This document shows, piece by piece, positions 11,840 through 22,405 of a stretch of 64,000 nt of DNA. The notes beneath the pieces are model-generated. The model saw only the letters and a program-made list of their open reading frames with translations, was not told the origin of the DNA and did no database searches. The DNA comes from Topomyia yanbarensis. Taxonomy: Eukaryota > Arthropoda > Insecta > Diptera > Culicidae. The stretch is taken from the NCBI RefSeq assembly GCF_030247195.1, contig NC_080670.1:35617934-35681933 (forward strand). Reading direction: 5' to 3'. The position numbers and the translations under genes are program-made. Every line of letters begins with the position of its first letter. Position 1 is the first letter of the stretch.

Positions 11840-12475
11840 GAATAGGATGCTAGGAATCGTTGGACCGACCTCGACACTCTACCGGGTAGTTTGTGAGTGG
11901 GCTAGATCCACCGCCAGAGACTAGTTCAAGTAGATCACGTCGAACAGCCAGCAGCGTCAGCGAACCGGACGCCAGGCTCCACCGGAATCGTCGGACCGAC
12001 CTCGACGCTCTACCAAGTAGCTCGTGAGTAGGCAAGATCCACATTAAGAGACTAATTTGAGTAGATCGCGTCGAACAGCCAGCAGCGCCAGTGAACCGGA
12101 AGCTACGCTCCTTACGGAATCGTGGAAAAGACCTAGACACCTATCGGCTGGTCCGTTGAGTAGGCTAGGTCTACCGCCGGGGATTTGATCGAGTAGATCA
12201 CGTCGAACAGCTAGCAGGCCAGGCTCCACCGGAATCGCCGGACCAGGGCTCGACACCCTACTGGGTAGCTCGTGAGTAGGCTAGCTCTACCGCCGGGGAT
12301 GAGTTCGAGTAGAGCGCGTCGAACAGCCAGCAAGGGGTCGTTGGGGCACTAGTGAATCGGAAGCTACGCTCTACCTGGAATCACTGGACAGACTTTGGCA
12401 CCTACTGGCTGGTCGGTTGAGAAGGCTAGGTCCACCACTGGGGACTTGATCGAGTAGATCAGGACGAAGCGGGGT
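11840..12475. repeat. tandem array of about five ~130-bp units
   Basis: The words GACCGACCTCGACACTCTAC, GTAGATCACGTCGAACAGCC and GCCAGGCTCCACCGGAAT recur with a spacing near 115-140 bases (anchor words near 11864, 11993, 12125, 12240, 12380). Units alternate between two variants, one with CTACTGGGTAGCTCGTGAG and one with CTACTGGCTGGTCGGTTGAG. The array is GC-richer than its surroundings, and minus-strand frames within it are repetitive by-products. Related words (GAGTAGATC, CCGCCGG) continue in weaker form to about 12860. Confidence 0.85.
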
Positions 12476-12693
12476 GCTAAATGGCGCACGAAAACAAGCA
12501 TCTATATCGGGGTTAACTCACCGACCAGGAATTCCCAGAAGGGTAGAGTCTAATTGGTTGGAAGCTAATTGACTCACGAAACAGACATCGGTACCGAGAG
12601 AAATACCGCCGCTAGGAAAGTCTCAGTCGGAGTAGGGGAGTTTACCGCCGGATAATATTCGAATAGATCTTGATAAAGCTGGGAGCTAAACTA

Positions 12694-12764
12694 CCCATGA
12701 TCGCATAGTTGTCCCGTTTTCTATGGGATTTCCTATCTTTATGGGACTGATATGCGATCATGGG
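12694..12764. repeat. 71-bp inverted-repeat element
   Basis: CCCATGATCGCATA at the left is matched by its reverse complement TATGCGATCATGGG at the right, with shorter GTCCC/GGGAC pairing inside. The size suggests a minimal MITE inserted in the tandem-repeat field. Confidence 0.75.
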
Positions 12765-12881
12765 CAGTAAATGGCTCAAGAGAGCCGATATCGGTATCGG
12801 GAGAAATTACTCCATCGGAGAACTCTCAGTCGGAGCAGGGTGAGTTCACCGCCAGGAACTATCCCAGTGGATCGTGATAAC

Positions 12882-12976
12882 CCTAGTAACAATTAAAATT
12901 TTATGAAAGTTTTATAGCCGCTCATAAGGCTTAGGTTACACTTGTAGCGTGCTATAAAACTTCAACTGTTACTTGG
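12882..12976. repeat. 95-bp inverted-repeat element
   Basis: The ends CCTAGTAACA and TGTTACTTGG are inverted. Further in, AAGTTTTATAGC pairs with GCTATAAAACTT. It is another very short foldback or MITE remnant without coding capacity. Confidence 0.65.
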
Positions 12977-13369
12977 GAAGGCTGTGAGCTGAATGACTAA
13001 GGCCAAATGGCTCTGAAAATCAGCAGCTAACCGGCTCACTGAGACGAGAACTAAATGGCGATATAAAAAAGGACACGAATAGTAATACAAGAGTCGAGAG
13101 CTGAATGGCCAATTCATGGATCAAGTGAGACTCCAAGAGAGCTGCGGGGAACTCGTGAGTAAAAGAACGAGATGCACAGAAAGCACAGCGAGACCCCCCC
13201 TCTACGAAGTGATACCTGGATGTAGTTTCGTGTGGAGCAAAGGCGAAAAAAGAGTAAGGAGTGTTTTTAGTGGTTAGGTTCGAATCTGAGTCGTGAGTCT
13301 CACACAGTGCTAATACACTACAGACCAGGCTTTTGAAGTTTTCTAAACCAAACTATAAAAAACAGGTCA
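12977..13369. other. decayed repeat spacer
   Basis: Words such as GAGCTGAATGGC and CTAAATGGC recur loosely, continuing the style of 12480-12860, but no unit length can be defined. No gene is visible. Confidence 0.4.
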
Positions 13370-14075
13370 ACAGACTCTAGTCTCCAGTTTTCAGTTCACA
13401 GTTTGAAGTCTCTAGTTTCCAGTATTTTGTATCTAGTTTCTTCTCTCACCTTCTGTCTCCAGCCTCCAATCTCCAGCCAAAAGTCTCCAAGTTACAGTTC
13501 CCAGTTACCTGCCTTTAGTCTCCAGTTTTCTCCAGTCTATAGTGCCCTTCTCCAATATTCAGTCTCCAATACCTAGTATCTAAATTCCAACAGATAGTCT
13601 TCAGTTTTAACTCTTCATTATACAGACTCCAATCTCCATAAAGTATTTGAATTCCATTCTCGAGTCTTCAATCGGCAGTCTCCAGTTTCCAGTCTCAGAT
13701 CTACAGTCTCAGGTCTACAGGCTCTAGTCTCCTGTCTTCAATCTCCGATTTCCAGTACGAAGTGTCCAAGCTTTAGTTTCCAGTATCTTGACTCTAGTCA
13801 AAAGTCTTCAATGTCCAGTCTATAGGCCACTCGCCTAGCTCCAGTCTCTAGTCTTCAGTCTCTCATCTCCAGTATTTAGTCTTCAGTATCCAGTTCCTAG
13901 ATTGCAGTTTCCAATCATAGGTCTTCAGTCTACAGTCTACAGGCACTAGTCTCCAGTCGTCAGTCTCCAATCTGAAATCTCTAGTTTCCAGTCTAAAGTT
14001 TTCAAGCCCTAGTCCTCAACGTTCAATATCCACTGTCAAGTTTCCAGTCTCCAGGCTCTAGTCTCTGTGCACATG
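13370..14075. repeat. heptamer minisatellite, second CAGTCTC block
   Basis: The 7-base unit is the same as at 10310-11572, again strongly decayed, and it ends abruptly near 14068 at GGCTCTAGTCTCTG. The two blocks probably were one array split by the 1.8 kb of tandem and foldback repeats between them. Confidence 0.9.
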
Positions 14076-15234
14076 GTGCTTCATTTTAACTATTGCACTA
14101 AATTGCTGGATTGATTGCTATAGTGGTGATATGAATTGATTTCCTAGATATTTGTCGACATTTGAGTTAATTAACATTTGAGCTAATAAAATGTTGTATT
14201 TTCGGACACCGAGAGCCGTTTCTATAGCTAACAGTTAATTGACTAAAGATAGGTATTTGAGTATTGCTTCCATTACAAAAGACGTTTTATCAGTTGATTG
14301 AAAAAACACAAACGTTTCGGTCTGAAAACTATTGTTAGCACGATCAAAACAGGTAAAACTGAAGAGACAAATGGCAATTGCTTGTAGCACAACAATAACC
14401 AGCAAGAAAATACGAATAATCGAAATCCTGAAAAGGGTCCCAAACGGACCGAAACGTCGGTTAAGATAAAATAGTATGTTTTTTTCCAATTTAGAGACTG
14501 CACAACCAAACTCCTGAACTAAAAATGGAAACAGTTGACTCTCACCAAAAAAATCACAGTAGATATTATTTATTGCAGATATTTGAAAATTTACATAAAT
14601 AGTGGAAAAACTATTCCTTAAAATTCGACAAAAACGATGCTCTTATTGGTTTAGATTCCTATACGGATGATTATTTTCGTTTCAATCAACAGACTTTTTT
14701 CCAAACAATACCGACAAATTAGTCGCGATAGCCATACCCATACTCCATTCAACGATAAGAAGGCGTCAACTTTTCGATTTTTTTTATCATGTTTGGTATA
14801 CTCAGGTGTTGGCTCTATTAGAAATGCAAAGGCAAATCGAATTGACCTATCAATGGCGGATTTCCGGCAAAAATATTGATTTAACATTAAATGGCCAACG
14901 CTTCTAAGGAACATCCATTTATCTTCAGGGAAAACTAACGAGGTGTGTACGTAATTAATCACAGTTTTTTTATTATACGTACATGATAGCAATTGACTCA
15001 TAACAACTAAACAAATATTTTCTTTATGAACTAGTGTGTAACATAGAAATTGTTTTCGCAAACGGCTCTTATACACTAGAAAACACAACTGAATTAATAT
15101 GAACCCAGCTTAAGTAAAAATCTATCTTTTTTGCTACTCGTACAAGTCTACAATCATCGAAATCGTCACCGGAGCAACCAACGCTAAAGCAGAATAACGT
15201 AGCCAACCGGAAGAGAGATTCTCAGCAGCAAAGT
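14076..15234. other. unassigned stretch with a small inverted motif
   Basis: ACGTTTCGGTC at 14312-14322 is inverted at 14447-14457 (GACCGAAACGT), which may mark a small non-coding mobile fragment. The frames at 14651-15088 (-) and 14667-14879 (+) overlap each other and show no domain. Nothing else is recognised. Confidence 0.4.
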
Positions 15235-15578
15235 TAAGATGGACAGCATTCCCTCTTCCATCTTATAATGCACGTTGTATGTTGATAGATATTCAAGCAT
15301 TGAAAGAACGTAGGGACTATGCTATGATCTCGTTTCTAAACGATATCGACATGCAGCGTACTGACTCATCTTACATATTGTTAAAATTGAATTTATGTGC
15401 TCCTACTCGTCAATTACGCAATAGAAATTTGTTCGCGATAGGTCATCACCGTACAGATTATGCTAAATTCGGACCACTAAACCAGATGATGGCTGTGTAT
15501 AACGATCATTGTGAAAGTATTGACTTTACCATGCCCCGAACAAGTTTAAAACAGTTTTTCAACTCAGCGGCATCATAG
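15235..15578 (+). pseudogene. C-terminus of a Jockey/CR1-type LINE reverse-transcriptase protein
   Basis: The frame reads FPLPSYNARC followed by an ATG at 15279 and about 99 further codons. LINE polyproteins of insects commonly end with a block of this form: LPSY..RC, then LxxRR, then CAPTRQLRNRNLF, then HRTDYAKFGPLNQM and a final FDF-like segment. The order and spacing of these words fit that tail. The reverse-transcriptase core is not present upstream, so the copy is 5'-truncated. A non-coding tail with TATAGTATAGTATATAAG follows. Internal ATG use is irrelevant, because the original protein started far upstream. Family assignment is from memory of such tails; Jockey and CR1 clades cannot be separated here. 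Confidence 0.65.
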
Positions 15579-15667
15579 TACATAGGAATAGTATATAGTA
15601 TAGTATATAAGCAATTAATGTTTGTATAATGTAGTCTACAATTGATTGACGAATAAAAACACGTTAG

Positions 15668-16090
15668 ACCAGCGTACAGTGCAGCAAAAGGAGTGGTGAG
15701 CTGGCTATTAAACGATTATTGATCAATTTTATTGATTTAATTCACTTCGTTTTGTTACGAAGATCCGAAATTTTTGGCCGCCCTGAAACGAAGGGTCTGT
15801 CGAGCAAATATACGAATCTCGAGTAACACCCACTACAGGCTGTGTGTGACCAGTTCTGATGGTTCCGGAAGCTCTAGCAAACCACCGTACAGTGCAGTAA
15901 GGGGAGTTGTGAGGTAGCAATAAAACGATTATTGATCAATTTCATTGCTTTAATTCACTTTGTTTTGTTACGAAGATTTGAAATTTTGGCCGCCCTGGAA
16001 CCAAGAGTCAGTCGGGCAAATATACCAATCTCGAGTAACGCCCACTACAGGCTGTATTAATCAGTTCTGATTGTTGCGGAAGCTCCGCAT
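15668..16090 (+). repeat. two tandem copies of a ~212-bp unit
   Basis: Unit 1 starts ACCAGCGTACAGTGCAGC (15668) and unit 2 ACCACCGTACAGTGCAGT (15880). Both contain GATTATTGATCAATTT, TTGTTACGAAGAT, GGCCGCCCTG and CCCACTACAGGCTGT, ending near GTTCTGAT and CGGAAGCTC. A third, partial copy lies at 11573-11700. The unit follows the LINE tail at 15578 by about 90 bases and may be part of its 3' region. Confidence 0.85.
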
Positions 16091-16546
16091 GGCTGACCAA
16101 AATTCAGTATTAAATTATTATAGTACTTGGAATTGACTAACTGAATGCATAGTGGTTATGAAAAATGTCATTGATTAATACGATGGTTTCACCAGAATGC
16201 ACTTTGGAACTCAAATATAAATATTATGATAAATGCTAAGCCTGATATTGGTCTACAAATGACATTTGAGATTTCACTTCTCTGTTGGAAATATTTAATT
16301 CAAAACCTTTTAAAAGTATTTACGTCTTATAAAATGCACATAAAAGAAGCGTTATAATTCACATGAATTTACATTCAACAACATGTAAAAATATACGTTT
16401 GAAATTTCCCAGCTATTGTTTACTCAAATTTTATACAAAGTTCTATTTTACATGTCAAAGTATTTAAACTGCAATTATCGGTCAGAAAAATACATCGATT
16501 TAAATTATATCGATTAAATTTTTTTAAATTATGCATATCATTTAGT
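16091..16546. other. AT-rich spacer, nothing recognised
   Basis: AT-rich sequence with no gene, repeat or inverted structure that I could detect. Confidence 0.5.
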
Positions 16547-16956
16547 AAATATTCCCAGCGATTTAAAATTTATTTTCGCTGATAAATACTCTGAGAAACT
16601 GATTAGTTGGTAAATCGATTGCTTTGTACGCAGCGCATCTGGGTTTGAGTCCCGACCCCGCACATAGGGCCCTTTCCTAGCCCTGATGGTTACATCTGGC
16701 CAGAACGTCTCTGCACTTCTGTGAGCCTTTAGGCAATCCTTGAAAAGCGGCCATCTTTGAGAATTTTGAAAAGCGACCATCTTTTAATAGAAAATGGATT
16801 TCAAAGATGGCCGCTTATCGAGGCTTGAACCTTAATATATTCAAGTCTAACGTTTCGTTTACAATGAAAACTCCGCAGCTGCGAATTTCTTGCCAAATAA
16901 TCAGTTTCTGAAAGTATTTATCATCAAAAATTTACTTAAATTCGCTGGGAATATTT
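16547..16956. mobile_element. 410-bp inverted-repeat element enclosing a SINE
   Basis: The first ~65 bases, starting AAATATTCCCAGCGATTTA, are matched in inverted orientation by the last ~65 bases, ending CGCTGGGAATATTT at 16956, with a few mismatches. Inside, AAGCGGCCATCTTTGA (16745-16760) is inverted at 16801-16816. Between the arms lies a tRNA-like SINE segment. Either a SINE inserted into a MITE, or a SINE and its flank were duplicated in inverted orientation. Confidence 0.75.
16605..16735 (+). mobile_element. tRNA-derived SINE fragment
   Basis: GGTTTGAGTCCCGAC at 16642-16656 is close to the polymerase III B box (GGTTCRANTCC), preceded by an A-box-like TAGTTGGTAAATCG. The segment AGTTGGTAAATCGATTGC to CACATAGG matches, in the opposite orientation, the copy at 43285-43395, so this is a dispersed family rather than a tRNA gene. 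Confidence 0.65.
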
Positions 16957-17152
16957 GGAGGAGCAATCGAATAAAAAAAAGTGTCCGGATTTTAAGTGAA
17001 TCTGTAGATGTAGATATATGAGAAAGACATATACACCATCCAGTAGATTAGGATGTCAAATATTCGTTTTAATTCTAGAATACAGTATTATCTAGCATAT
17101 ATTAGAAGTTTATATACTCAATGGTGGCATCTTTTGGGAATGTTACAAACTA

Positions 17153-17430
17153 TTTTTATTTATTTATTAACAGATTAAGGCCGAAGTGGCCTGTGCCGTA
17201 TACAAAAGATTCCTCCATTCCACTCGGTCCATGGCCGCGCGTCGCCAGCCACGCAGTCTGCGAAGGGTCCGCAAATCGTCTTCCACCTGGTCGATCCATC
17301 GTGCTCGCTGCGCGCCACGTCTTCTTGTACCGGTCGGATTGCAATTGAGAACCGTTTTCACCGGGCTATTGTCCGACATTCTGGCTACGTGCCCGGCCCA
17401 CCGTAGCCAGAATGTCGGACAATAGCCCGT
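17153..17430 (-). mobile_element. RTE-type LINE insertion, 5'-truncated with inverted 5' end
   Basis: The 11-bp direct repeat GTTACAAACTA flanks the insertion exactly (17142-17152 and 17431-17441). Read on the minus strand it ends in AATAAATAAATAAAAA, a typical simple-repeat tail. At the 5' side (right), 27 bases from 17363 to 17389 are repeated in perfect inversion at 17402-17428 with a 12-base loop, the hallmark of 5' inversion during LINE integration. The coding part is annotated separately. Confidence 0.88.
17162..17379 (-). pseudogene. C-terminus of an RTE-type LINE polyprotein
   Basis: The minus-strand frame contains RRRGAQRARWIDQVEDDLR followed by GWRRAAMDRVEWRNL. RTE-clade proteins (for example the mosquito JAM1 type) end with the pattern GRRRRGRP.TRW.D.VE.DL......W...A.DR..WR. 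The match covers roughly the last 60 residues. Only this tail is present, so it is non-functional. The first residues of the open frame come from the inverted 5' segment and are not part of the original protein. Confidence 0.8.
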
Positions 17431-17441
17431 GTTACAAACTA

Positions 17442-18349
17442 ATTCGACTCTAATCGGGCAGCCCTTGATAATCTCAATAACTTTACTGAAAATTCCACAC
17501 TTCTAAATAATCATAAGAACGTAATTTTTAAAAAAGTTGATGCTCACTAATGCCACCTAATTGGTTGGTGAATTCTAAATCAATCTGAATACAATAGGAC
17601 TGTCCTGGAACTCCTCAAGAACGCTGGCGAAGATCCTAAGGTCCGAAATGTTTTTCTTGATCAAACCAAATAATTTCGGTACCATTAATATTGAACATTA
17701 TTTTTTTTTATTTTTATGAAGTTAGTTTGATGATTAATGCTCCTTAAAGTAATTATGCACAGTTTGCTCTTCCAACAAATTTAGTTAGGGACTCGGTGTC
17801 TTCAGAAAAGTTGTTGGGAATGCTATTGTAATCAACTTAGTTGCAGACATGGATACTGTTTGTGTCCAGCGTGTCGATATACAATAGGGTATTCACAACA
17901 AGCCTTTCAAAATCATTATAAAAATATCCCTCTTTATTCTGAAATCCGTTTGATGTTTTTTAAAGTAATTTAGTACAATTAAATGCGTTTAGTATACTTA
18001 CAGTGAGAGGAATTCGATTCAAACCTGGGGTTGTCTTGTACGAACGCTGAACCAATAATAAGCAACTTTTCTTTTAAAGATGACATCCGGCACTATTTCC
18101 AGCTGTCAAGATTTTTTCCAAAATCTAAATCTACACACACATAAGTGGAACAATCGCCACGATTGTTGGCCAGGAGGAAATAAATCAAAATTTAAGACAC
18201 CCCGTAAAACCTGAAACGGATGATTTATAGCCAAAGACCGACATAATTCATTGTGACTACTTAATTTCGAAGGTTGCCATTATAGCCATCGAGGGGGCCA
18301 ACCTGTACCATTGAGCAGCCATATTTCGTATTCAAATCATATTTTTACC
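17442..18349. other. spacer carrying a dispersed TCTTCAG-type motif
   Basis: No gene is visible. Near 17790-17815 the words ACTCGGTGTCTTCAGAAAAG are a member of a short motif (complement CTGAAGACACCGAGT) found repeatedly across the window. The remainder is AT-rich and featureless. Confidence 0.45.
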
Positions 18350-20597
18350 GCGAAATTTATCCGCCATCGCGCGGGGGACAACCGAAAAGTCGTAAAAACC
18401 CGCCGGTTGGATATGTCATTATATTCCTTTGGAACCAAGAATACGTCACAATAAAAGGTTGACTCTTTGCAACCCATCCCCGTCATTGGTCGGTCGCCCG
18501 CCGCCGGACATCTTATTTTGTACCCAAACCGTTGCCCCCACTACTTTGTCGCAAAGTCGTCGTGACTAGTTCTTCGAAGGGCCCATAAAATACCGACCCA
18601 CCAGACGCGAACTTTCGTTCCACCGCGAGCTTCGGCGAGGGGCCCCAAACGAGCGAAGGAAAAGTCATTCAAGTCCGCTCGATAGATTTATGTATAACCA
18701 CGAACACTGGCCGGGCTCTGACATTTCAATGAGCGCTCACCTCCTAAAAATTATGCTCCGGAATTACATGGCCGAAAAAACACTCGAGCAGATATGAACC
18801 ACCGTAAGAAGAAAAAAAATCAAAAAGAAATAGGAGGCTAGCGCTGAAAAGTGAAGCATAAATTTAATTTCTTTCGTCGAAACTGCAAACGATAGCGGTT
18901 TCTTCGCGTTACCTGCGCTCAACGCTAAATTAATTTGAATAATTACACTTACAATATTCAAAATATCTTCTCGGCCGTAGCCGAACTGGAGCCATTGCAC
19001 GGTCGTTTCCTGTTTTCCCTACCGCCATCGCACAGTGGGTCAAGTAGGGGTATGCGGTGGTTAAAACACTAATGTTTCGATGGCAACTGACTTTTACCCT
19101 GACCTGACCTCCGTTGCATCACATTTAGACCACCTGCAAGGGGTCCGACCATTGTGCGCGAAAAAAAACCGAACCAACAAACCGCACCGTGAAGAAAGTG
19201 ATTTATTCGCGACTGAAAAGCGGTCGAACCCAGTCCCGTTACAGTTCGCCGGGGTTTTGTCGGTTGAAGAACGTGCGAATGACCTCAGGAGCACCCGGGG
19301 GAGGTGCTGAAGAATTTCAATAAATCTCAATCACTTATCAACGCGAACAGTGGGGTAATCCGTTTTTTGACGCACTGCTGATGCCGATGGCGGTGATATA
19401 GAGGGATCTATCTTTCACACCATCTTGGATTTGGTACGGTTGGTTGGGGGCAAGATGAGACGAGAAGAAGTTTCCAACTCCCATCGGGAGTCCAACCTGG
19501 GTTTGGAACCATTAGCGAGAGGAGCCCCTTCTCCGGGCAATTACTAATGTTACATCTAATTTATTTTGATAAATTGTTACTGGCTGGAGTTGAAGACCGG
19601 GTCAACGCGCAACAATGGCCAGGATTTGTTTGTGCTTTTTTAAATGACTAAGAGTTTTGCCTCAATTCAACCCTGCACCGATAAGCAGCAAATCAATCAA
19701 TGCTTCCAAAGACAGTCCAAAAGCTTTTTTTTCGGGTGAAGTGAAAACAAACGAGAAAAAAAACTAATCAATAACAGCGTTCCCTATTCTGTTCTCCAAA
19801 TAATAGGAGGAAAAAAGCATATATTTGAGCAATTAATTAATAATGCCACGGCCCTCGTTCATCTTGCGCTAGCCGTGTGAGACCCCCGGCGACCTCACTC
19901 GGGACCACGGGCCACCCCGAGATTATCCGACGACGCAGCCGAAACCAGTCAGAGGCTGGAGTGATGGACGAAGTCTACTGAGGTCCAGCACGGTGCGCGT
20001 TGATTAGACTAAGATAAATGGATTTTGTGTCAAAACACCATAGTAGTAACAGCAGCGGTGCATGCTCTGAGAGGTGTGAGGTCCACGATGTAAGGGGAAA
20101 AAAGGTGGAAGATGTTCCCCTTCCCACTGACACCTTGTACCGTTTTAATAATCAGCGTTAAATTTAAAATTGAAATTATCGATTTGCGGGGGGATAATAC
20201 GTTCACAGCTGGTCACTGCGATTGGGACTGCTTAAGGTTCTAGAAAAAGTATTGTACTTTGTAGCCAAGTGAAGCAGTTTAAAAGAAGGGTCAATGTTTT
20301 TGGTATAGCAAATTCCTACACGAGAATTGTCAATTTTAAAAACTCGTGCGAATTTGTGTTCCAAATTCAAAATCCCGAGCACATTTGATGATCAGAACCT
20401 GAATCAAAGAAGGGTGCTTCTTAGAAATTCCAGTCCAAAATTTGGAAAAGTGTTATTCGACTTGATTCACTTAACATTCAAGATTTTTAAAACACGACCA
20501 TCTCTAGCTTTAGTTTATTTTTCTCACTGAACTTCAAAGGGTCTTAAAAATTGGTCAAACAAGAATGTGCGTAAATCGGTCAAACTTCTCATTAAAA
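18350..20597. other. lower-repeat, GC-richer stretch without a recognised gene
   Basis: This part shows no transposon ends and is richer in GC (notably 18360-18720, 19080-19320 and 19850-20010) than its neighbours. Frames such as 19080-19310 (+) and 18764-19000 (-) are short and overlap on both strands, with no domain. Host non-coding sequence such as an intron, an untranslated exon or a regulatory region is possible, but no splice pattern or start could be defended. Confidence 0.35.
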
Positions 20598-20690
20598 AAT
20601 CTAGTCAGTCTCATCAGAATCCGGTACTAACTTAATGACAGGACTAAGTGAGAAAAAAATAGTAAATTTTTCTCCACTAAGGAGAAATAT
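20598..20690. repeat. fragment of the TCTCATCAGAATCC repeat family with a small hairpin
   Basis: GTCTCATCAGAATCCGG followed by ACTAACTTAATGACAGGAC recurs in longer form at 37558 and 47712 and in decayed form at 53720. Directly after it, TTTCTCCACTAAGGAGAAA is a 7-bp-stem hairpin, a motif also found near 47540. Confidence 0.6.
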
Positions 20691-20729
20691 AGCATAATGT
20701 TTTTCTGCAAGTTCTTCTCAATTCAGCTC

Positions 20730-21330
20730 AAACCGGGCCTTTCATTTCACTCCTTCCTTCGTCGCAGAACACCAGCATACCTTGAACTTCATCTCGCTGA
20801 TGATAACTGTCTTCCGCGTCTTCTTCAGGTTCCACTTGACGATTGCACAATGGTTTTCTATTTGGCGAAGCTCTGGCGCCTTGGGAGGGTTCATGTTCTT
20901 GGGCACCACCTGGACGACGTTCGCAGTAATTTCTTTTTTCCACAATGTCTAGATGCCAAATCCGACTAAAACAGAACGTAACAATGGTGTTGATTAAGAA
21001 AAGGGAGAGTAGACATTTTTCCAGGCACTACAGCACATAACTTTGCTGGTTGATTGTTCCGGTTTCGATATAATTGTCGCTCATCGAACCACAGGAACAG
21101 ATGGCCTGCCAGACAAGATATTTCTTTATGAATTTCGACACCTTAATATGCCATTATTACTCTGCAAGTCGACGTGTGATATTTCTGCTCAGGAAGCTGT
21201 TTAAAGACTGCCTTAACGTAAGTTTCGTCATCCTGTACCAGACAACTTTGTCAACCTCTTCATGAACAGCATCCGCGATCGTTCTCTAGCTGACTTGTTT
21301 TGTTTATCGTCTCTTTTCGTCGTTTTTGCA
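20730..21330 (-). pseudogene. ITmD37E/mariner-type transposase, degenerate
   Basis: Minus-strand blocks appear in the order expected of Tc1/mariner transposases of the mosquito D37E type. DDETYVKAVFKQLPEQKY near 21175-21235 holds the first catalytic aspartate region. KKYLVWQAICSCGSMSDN and YIETGTINQQSYV lie near 21040-21130. DLASRH lies near 20945-20960, the second aspartate block. VVPKNMNPPKAPELRQIE lies near 20850-20905 and carries the glutamate of the DDE triad. The blocks sit in different frames with several stops, so it is dead. The enzyme cuts and joins element ends at TA sites. No inverted repeats were identified. N-terminal DNA-binding sequence may extend toward 21380 in unreadable form. 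The family call is from motif pattern. Confidence 0.78.
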
Positions 21331-22029
21331 GTCTCCGGTTTTTAGTTTTCCCACTTCCGATTCAGTCTTACTGGTTATCGCCAAACGTTTTCCGAACACT
21401 TGTATTACGTTGGTGACAGTTGATTTGGCCACATTCACAATTTCGCATTCTTGCAAGTACATATATTAAGATTTTGTCTTCAGCAACATTGTAGAGCAAG
21501 CTTTTTTCCAATAACTTCGCTGAAGACACAGAGTCTTCATCTTTAATATCTTCAACATTATTGCTAGTAGTTTGTGGGTGACCCCTTAAAATCCAATTCA
21601 TTAATATAATATCTTCCTGAGAAATTTGGTACGTTCCGTAAAAATGTTTTAATTATCAAAATGGACAACTCTCTATATTACATCATTGACTGATCTCGCG
21701 TATTTTGGAAGTAATTCGGCAATTTTTTGAAATATAGTGTTTCAAACAGTGATTAGTTGTTTACGTTGAAACGGCTAAGTTTACATATATACTGTTTTCG
21801 GGATGCTTATCAAAAATACCAAGATCTGTCATTTGTTGCTATGAATTAAGTGATTAATCCTCTTAAAAGTGAGATTTTCCGCTTATTTTTTGTAGTATAG
21901 TATAGTACAGTCTTCGAAAAAGTTGTTAAGATTGCTTTCGCGAATATCTTTGCAGAACACACCAAGTATCTTCTTTAAAGACTCATGGACCGGGGACCAA
22001 CGGCTTTACTTCCCTTCCGAAGGAACACG
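21331..22029. other. spacer with recurrent GTCTTCAGC / CTGAAGACAC motifs
   Basis: GTCTTCAGCAACATTG (near 21477) and ACTTCGCTGAAGACACAGAGT (near 21517) face each other as a loose palindrome, and GTCTTCGAAAAAGTTG lies near 21911. They belong to the dispersed motif noted elsewhere. No gene is visible. Confidence 0.5.
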
Positions 22030-22120
22030 TGACAACAAACTTTTTCACCTCAGAAAAATCTCATCGACCTCGGCTGGAATTGAACCCTCGGGCCAACTGG
22101 AATAAGCATTCTTCAGCCGC
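22030..22120 (-). mobile_element. possible tRNA-derived SINE fragment
   Basis: On the minus strand GGGTTCAATTCCAGCC (about 22074-22089) fits the polymerase III B box, and GATTTTTCTGAGGTGAAAAA follows, resembling sequence downstream of the B box in the other SINE-like copies. The A box and tail are unclear, and the segment abuts the LINE ORF1 relic. Confidence 0.4.
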
Positions 22121-22124
22121 ATTC

Positions 22125-22405
22125 GTACCACCCGAACACCGTTAAGAATGCCAGGGAAAATGTTTCTCCAACTGTCGTTTGTGACGGACTCCATTTCATC
22201 AAACTTCGGCATAAATTTTTCGATGTAATCAGAGCTAGTATGCGGTGTCAAATCATGTGGCCGAATTTCCGTCAAGGTACACGCGTGGTTAATAATTTTG
22301 AAGTTTTCACAACCTTGCGCTGCATGTTGTTCTTCGCTACGAAGCTTTCTGTCTTGTCTAAGAAGTTGAACGTTTTTAGTACTACTTATCTCATATGATG
22401 TAGTT
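22125..22405 (-). pseudogene. LINE ORF1 (gag-like) relic
   Basis: The minus-strand frame reads CENFKIINHACTLTEIR, then TSSDYIEKFMPKFDEMESV and NIFPGILNGVRVVRMRLK. Insect LINE ORF1 proteins of the Jockey/I group contain an RRM-like region ending in a pattern of the type W.N.FPG..NGVR.VRM.L, which this resembles. An upstream frame (NFLDKTESFVAKNNMQ) is shifted by one base near 22310. There are no zinc knuckles. It ends where the SINE-like segment begins. The resemblance is from memory and moderate, so a different transposon protein is possible. Confidence 0.5.

Noticed and set aside
10310..14075. CRISPR-like repeated short units
   Set aside because: Units are 7 bases, head to tail, without unique spacers. 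It is a minisatellite in eukaryotic DNA.
14312..14457. Inverted ACGTTTCGGTC pair as a MITE
   Set aside because: The matching part is only 11 bases and no target duplication or longer end could be found.
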